A stretch of 35,166 nt of DNA, from NCBI GenBank assembly GCA_022822865.1, contig JAJDYJ010000013.1, positions 1 through 35,166 of the forward strand. The letters are read 5' to 3'. Under the pieces are notes generated by a model that was not told the origin of the DNA, ran no database searches, and worked only from the letters and a program-made list of their open reading frames with translations. Source of the stretch: Pseudomonadales bacterium. GTDB taxonomy: Bacteria; Pseudomonadota; Gammaproteobacteria; Pseudomonadales; Pseudohongiellaceae. A program made the position numbers and the translations under genes. This document shows positions 31,359 to 35,166 of the stretch, piece after piece (positions within the stretch are counted from its first letter, which is position 1; each line of letters starts with the position of its first letter).

Positions 31359-34349
31359 TCAGAACTCCACGCCCAGATTGACGAACACGTATCGACCCAG
31401 CGCGTCGAAGAACGCCGGGAAGGTGTTGCCGTTACCGGGAGCGGTGCCCGCGTCGGAACTGACCTGCGGGTCGGTGTCGAACAGGTTGCTGACGCCGATG
31501 GTTGCAGAATAGTTCTCGGCGGCGCTCCACTCGGCGGTGAGATCCCAGTAGGTCTCAGCGTCGAAGTTGATGGCGTTTCCACCCAGATCCTCGGTCTTGC
31601 CGAGATAACGCATGCCGAGCGCTACGCGCACGTCATACTCGGTGAACAAGGTCGCCTTGTAGTTACCGCTCCAATCGGGTTGCGGGTTCTTGCCGCAGGA
31701 AAGACCCCAATAGCCGGCGCACTCGGTAGTGGGCTCGCCCGGAAGCTCGATGAAGCTGGCCTCCATCACGTTGGTGGTCACGCCCTGAATCTGCAAGGGA
31801 CCCACCGGCGTGTCGAAGTTGTAATCGAAAATGATGTCAACTCCGGTAATCCACTCTTCGCTGATGTTTGTGGTCTGGGTGCTGATGTAACCGCCGGTCA
31901 GCCACAAGGAACCCGTTGCAGGCTGCCGCACGATGTTATTGCAGAACGCGGCTGCTCCGGTTTCCAGGCACTTGTCCAGTGAAGTGGCCGCAGGAATCGA
32001 GCCGATTCCCTCTTCCAGCTGGATGTCGAAATAGTCCAGGGTCACAGTCAGACCATCGATAAACTGCGGAGTCAATACAACACCGGCCGTAATCGACTCG
32101 GCTTCCTCCGGCGCAACCATCGGGTTGCCGCCGAAACGGATGTTGTACTGGTCGGCAGGCGACTTCAGATCGGTGCCGTAAAGCGACGCCGGCAAGCCGG
32201 TATTGGCGCACTGGGCCTGGGTAGCGGTCATGTTCAGGCCGCAAGGATCGTCAGGCAGGTCGGTCAGACTGTCGCCTTGCGCCGTGTACAGATTGCCCAG
32301 GTTGGCGTGACGAATCGCGGAGGAGAAGGAACCGCGAACCGCGATATCGTCGCTCGCCTGGAAGAATGCGCCAAGCTTGTATGTGTCGGTGGTGTGGCCG
32401 GTGGAGTAGTCCGCGTAGCGGTAACCGGCGTCCAGACTCAAGTTGTCCCGGATGGGAATACCGAATTCCACGAATAACTCGTCCACATCGTATCCGCCGG
32501 CCAACGGTATGGCGGCGCCGCCCGAACCGGAACGGTCACCGGCGATGCTCGGCGCATCGGGGCTGTAATCGGTCTTCAACTCCTTGGTTTCCCAGCCGAA
32601 AGCGGCGGAAACAGGACCCGGCGCACCGGGGATGGTGATCGGGGTTTCGCCCGATACCACACCCTGAAGAATACGCTGCTTGCCCGTACCCTTGATGAAG
32701 GTGGACTGTGCGATGTACCTCTGGAGTTCGCTACCGCCATCGTGAACGGCCTGAATTCCGCCATTGCCCGGCAAACCGCCGCTGAACAGATTGTAGGGAA
32801 TACAGTTCGGGTCGGTGCCGTTGATGACCGAGATACAAGTGGGTACGCCATTGAGATTGACCACATTGACGGCCCGGTTGATGTTGGTCACCGACAGGTC
32901 GTTGCGATACTCGTTGACGTAATCCACTTCGGACAGCTGATAGTTGACGTCATAGGTCCAGCTTCCGGTGATATCACCGCGTACGCCAAACACCTGGGTG
33001 ACATTGTCGTAGTTGGTGATGCTCTGACGCGGCGCGCCTTCTACGTTGCGCTTCAGCGAGTACAACGGCGCGTTGTAGCCGACGATATCGCCGTTATTGA
33101 TCGCAAGATCCAGACCTGAAATGTAGGCAAGCGCCTCGGCGCCGCTGGTGAAGTTCGGCGCGTGGTCGCCGCCCATGCCGATCCAGTCGCCGCAAGCCAC
33201 CTGGTATTGCTGGGCGGAAAGCAGGGCGTTATAGCACGGCAGTTGGTTGATGTTGCCGAAAGTGCCTGAATACGCGATCTGCGCATTGGACTCGGACGAC
33301 ATCGCCCGGATGCTGGCATAGGCTTCCGCGTTTTCGTTGATCTCGAACTTGCCGAAGAAGCCGGCGTTTACACGATCGTCCGGACGCTGGAAGAAGTTGG
33401 TCGGATTGTAGTTGAAGGTCTGACCGGCCCGGGGTACGAACTCATCGCCCTGCACTTTCACATCGAGCCGGGTAATGCTTGGGTCGACGTTCGTAAAACC
33501 ACGGGCGCCATACAATCCGAAGTCGGCCCAGCGACCGGGTGGAATTGTCGAGGAGCCGCCACAGGCGCTCTTGCCTCGGGTCAATGCACAGGCGGAAATG
33601 TCGTAGTCGCCCTGCAGAATCGGCGCGGTATCGGTTTTTTCGATGAAGCCGACGATGTGACCGCGACCTTCGAATGCCGAACCCCCGAAAGCGATCGCCA
33701 GCTTCGTGGTGTCGCCCGTGGTGATATCTTCATCCGCCAGTGCGTAGTCATAGGATCGCACCAGGTTGCGGAACTCATCGTTGTCGTTGGTGTGCTGATA
33801 GAAGCTGTGCGTCATGCTTGCCTTGAAGCCTTCGTACTCGTCGTCAATGATGAAGTTGACGACGCCGGCCACTGCGTCGGAGCCATAGGTCGAAGACGCG
33901 CCGCCGGTCAGCACTTCAACGCGCTCAAGCAGCAGCGAAGGCACGGCATTCAAGTCGGCGCAGTTGTTGCCGGCGGTGGTTCCCGGCGCCATGCGCTGGC
34001 CGTTGATCAGTACCAGGGTGCGTGAACAGCCGAGGTTGCGCAGGTTTACGCTTGCGGTGCCGTTGGAGCCATTTGACGACGTTATTACCTGTCCAGGTGA
34101 AATCTGCGGCAGGTCGTTCAGATAATCCTCGACGCGGGTAATGCCGCGGTCGGAAATGTCTTCGACCTGAATCGTGGTGATTTGCGAAGAACTGATCACG
34201 TTAGCGTCCCTCAGACGGGTACCCGTGACAACCACTTCCTCCAGTTGGGCCTCCTGGCCTTGGGCCATCGCGGAAGTTACCGCTCCGGGCCCCATTAACA
34301 AGAGCGCCATTGATGAGCAACGCCCAAAGAAAGACTTGTTGGATAACAT
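31359..34349 (-). CDS. TonB-dependent outer membrane receptor, substrate unknown
   Basis: The 996-residue protein is a TonB-gated outer membrane transporter. It has a signal peptide (SSMALLLMGPGAVTSAMAQ, cut near residue 29), a TonB-box-like EEVVVTGTRL, and a plug domain with IQVEDISDRGITRVEDYLND, NLRNLGCSRTLVLINGQRMA and the EVLTGGASSTYGSDAVAGVVN motif. A long 22-strand-type barrel follows, ending GRYVFVNLGVEF with the terminal Phe. The mature protein has 14 cysteines falling into seven close pairs. I chose the ATG at 34349 over 34355 because GGAGG lies eight bases before the former and only two before the latter. The length and style resemble the large TonB receptor families of Xanthomonas/Caulobacter-type bacteria. 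No neighbouring permease, sigma factor or enzyme hints at a substrate. Confidence 0.92.
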   Translation of the reverse strand: MLSNKSFFGRCSSMALLLMGPGAVTSAMAQGQEAQLEEVVVTGTRLRDANVISSSQITTIQVEDISDRGITRVEDYLNDLPQISPGQVITSSNGSNGTASVNLRNLGCSRTLVLINGQRMAPGTTAGNNCADLNAVPSLLLERVEVLTGGASSTYGSDAVAGVVNFIIDDEYEGFKASMTHSFYQHTNDNDEFRNLVRSYDYALADEDITTGDTTKLAIAFGGSAFEGRGHIVGFIEKTDTAPILQGDYDISACALTRGKSACGGSSTIPPGRWADFGLYGARGFTNVDPSITRLDVKVQGDEFVPRAGQTFNYNPTNFFQRPDDRVNAGFFGKFEINENAEAYASIRAMSSESNAQIAYSGTFGNINQLPCYNALLSAQQYQVACGDWIGMGGDHAPNFTSGAEALAYISGLDLAINNGDIVGYNAPLYSLKRNVEGAPRQSITNYDNVTQVFGVRGDITGSWTYDVNYQLSEVDYVNEYRNDLSVTNINRAVNVVNLNGVPTCISVINGTDPNCIPYNLFSGGLPGNGGIQAVHDGGSELQRYIAQSTFIKGTGKQRILQGVVSGETPITIPGAPGPVSAAFGWETKELKTDYSPDAPSIAGDRSGSGGAAIPLAGGYDVDELFVEFGIPIRDNLSLDAGYRYADYSTGHTTDTYKLGAFFQASDDIAVRGSFSSAIRHANLGNLYTAQGDSLTDLPDDPCGLNMTATQAQCANTGLPASLYGTDLKSPADQYNIRFGGNPMVAPEEAESITAGVVLTPQFIDGLTVTLDYFDIQLEEGIGSIPAATSLDKCLETGAAAFCNNIVRQPATGSLWLTGGYISTQTTNISEEWITGVDIIFDYNFDTPVGPLQIQGVTTNVMEASFIELPGEPTTECAGYWGLSCGKNPQPDWSGNYKATLFTEYDVRVALGMRYLGKTEDLGGNAINFDAETYWDLTAEWSAAENYSATIGVSNLFDTDPQVSSDAGTAPGNGNTFPAFFDALGRYVFVNLGVEF

Positions 34350-34357
34350 ATCCATCC

Positions 34358-34362
34358 CCTCC
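34358..34362 (-). promoter_or_regulatory. Shine-Dalgarno site of the TonB receptor gene
   Basis: GGAGG on the minus strand, with eight bases between it and the ATG at 34349 and two to the in-frame ATG at 34355. Spacing decides for the second ATG. Confidence 0.7.
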
Positions 34363-34413
34363 AGAAATTTTTTCCTGATGTATTAATTGGCCCCGAATTC
34401 AGGGCAGCGGCGC

Positions 34414-34444
34414 ATTATCGCACACTCATGCCAGATTCTGTCCA
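34414..34444 (-). promoter_or_regulatory. Possible promoter of the TonB receptor gene
   Basis: On the minus strand TGGACA (34439-34444, 5/6 to TTGACA) is followed by GATAAT (34414-34419, 5/6 to TATAAT) with a spacer of 19 bases, longer than optimal. The leader would be about 58 bases and includes a near-palindrome around GAATTC at 34390-34405. No Fur box is evident. The rest of the gap up to 34560 is A/T-rich in part and shows no gene. Confidence 0.38.
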
Positions 34445-34561
34445 CCTTTTTGACACATTTTTCAGAGAACACATTAAGTGTCCGGTCGTACAGCGGTCGT
34501 TTTTCGGAGCGGCCGGGAAACTGTATGAGCGTGGTAAAACGGGAGCAGGGTCAGGGGCTTA

Positions 34562-34647
34562 ACCCGAATATTGCATGAACAGGTGGGCGGGGTGCCCATA
34601 TTTCGATATAATTCAGTTAGTTAGGCCGATATCGAAGGACTGCGCCC
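34562..34647 (+). mobile_element. Probable left end and promoter of an IS1380-type insertion sequence
   Basis: The transposase gene is preceded by a perfect TATAAT (34607-34612) with no obvious -35 box and by AAGGA (34635-34639) eight bases ahead of the ATG. CCCGAATATTGCATGAA starting near 34563 is my guess for the terminal inverted repeat, since family ends begin with CC. The other end lies outside the window, so neither the repeat nor the short target duplication can be confirmed. Confidence 0.35.
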
Positions 34648-35166
34648 ATGACAGATTGTAATCCGCATTCCATCGCTTTTCCACACTGCAAGGGCCGCCT
34701 CGTGGAGGCCTCTTTTTCCGGCGGCGCGATCACCTCCGACGGCGGCGCGGTGCTGTTGCGGCAGGCCGACCGGATGCTGGGATTGACCGACCGGGCCGCG
34801 CAGGCGTTGACCGATACGCGCCGCAAGGCCAGTTGCCGGCACTCGCTTTTGACGATGGTCCGGCAGCGGGTGTACGCGCTGGCGCTGGGATACAAAGACC
34901 CGGACGACCACGAAAAGCTGCGCTCGGACCCGGCGCTGCAAACGGCGGTGGGCGCCGACGAGCCGCTGGCCGGCGCTTCCACCCTGTGCCGCCTCGAGCA
35001 GGGCATGGGTCGGGAAGACGCGGTGCGCCTGCACGAGGCGCTGGTGGAGCAGTTCATCGCATCCTTCGCGCGCCCGCCCCGCCGTCTGGTGCTGGACTTC
35101 GACGCCACCGACGATCCGGTGCACGGCATGCAGGAAAGTCGTTTCTTCCACGGATATTACAACCGC
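34648..35166 (+). CDS. IS1380 family transposase, N-terminal part (cut by window end)
   Basis: The frame is open for 173 codons to the last base of the window. The start region (ITSDGGAVLLRQAD, residues 28-41), RHSLLTMVRQRVYALALGY, AGASTLCRLEQGM and above all LVLDFDATDDPVHGMQE followed by FFHGYY are diagnostic of IS1380-type DDE transposases; Asp150 or Asp152 is the first catalytic carboxylate. No frameshift or stop is seen in this part, so the copy may be intact. It lies divergently upstream of the TonB receptor gene, 298 bases from its start. Confidence 0.9.
   Translation, partial: MTDCNPHSIAFPHCKGRLVEASFSGGAITSDGGAVLLRQADRMLGLTDRAAQALTDTRRKASCRHSLLTMVRQRVYALALGYKDPDDHEKLRSDPALQTAVGADEPLAGASTLCRLEQGMGREDAVRLHEALVEQFIASFARPPRRLVLDFDATDDPVHGMQESRFFHGYYNR

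Noticed and set aside
34409..34432. Sigma-54-like TGGCAT...TGC sequence upstream of the TonB receptor gene
   Set aside because: Spacing between the GG and GC elements is one base short of the strict sigma-54 requirement, and a sigma-70 -10 box overlaps it.
34450..34455. Perfect TTGACA pointing right toward the insertion sequence
   Set aside because: At 17-18 bases spacing there is only ATTAAG/TTAAGT, too poor a -10 match, and no gene starts nearby on that side.

Overview
This window is chromosomal DNA from a GC-rich gammaproteobacterium. The evidence is a FabA/FabB unsaturated fatty acid pair, Fis, Coq7, the LptD-SurA-PdxA-RsmA-ApaG-ApaH string, and the AmgK-MurU peptidoglycan-recycling pair. 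Gene order resembles what I remember of Pseudomonas (aroQ-accBC-...-fis-purHD; coq7/osmC/trpCDG; tsaD/folB/folK/cca; apaH...lptD-amgK-murU; rpe-trpE). Several genes usual in those blocks are absent: prmA, dusB, gph, vfr/crp, speD and plsY. That suggests a lineage outside Pseudomonas with a compacted order. I cannot name the genus.

Layout. 1-2.4 kb (minus strand): manC then galU, making GDP-mannose and UDP-glucose for surface polysaccharide. 2.5-4.3 kb (plus): fabA-fabB. 4.4-10.9 kb (plus): aroQ, accB, accC, a zinc-ribbon/DUF3426 membrane protein, fis, purH, purD. 10.9-14.5 kb: coq7 (plus) meets a trpG-trpD-trpC-osmC operon (minus). 14.7-16.1 kb: a DNA photolyase (plus) sits between the trpGDC cluster and trpE. 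16.2-18.4 kb (minus): rpe then trpE. 18.4-18.7 kb: a noncoding stretch packed with perfect short hairpins. 18.7-20.4 kb (minus): amgK then murU. 20.5-27.3 kb (plus): lptD-surA-pdxA-rsmA-apaG-apaH, mostly overlapping genes. 27.35-29.4 kb (plus): cca and a pteridine reductase (folM type). 29.4-31.3 kb (minus): tsaD-folB-folK. 31.4-34.3 kb (minus): a large TonB-dependent receptor with its own terminator. 34.65 kb to the end (plus): the 5' part of an IS1380-type transposase, cut by the window edge.

Most of the window is housekeeping: fatty acid initiation and desaturation, purines, tryptophan, folate, pyridoxal phosphate, ubiquinone, tRNA and rRNA maturation, and outer-membrane assembly. The accessory part is the right end (receptor plus insertion sequence), where base composition looks lower in G+C than the rest. 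I found no tRNA, rRNA, CRISPR array, phage or defence genes, and no convincing undescribed multi-gene system. The best leads are the noncoding hairpin cluster at 18.5 kb, the cysteine-paired TonB receptor next to an insertion sequence, the uncharacterised zinc-ribbon membrane protein beside fis, and the photolyase lodged in the tryptophan genes.
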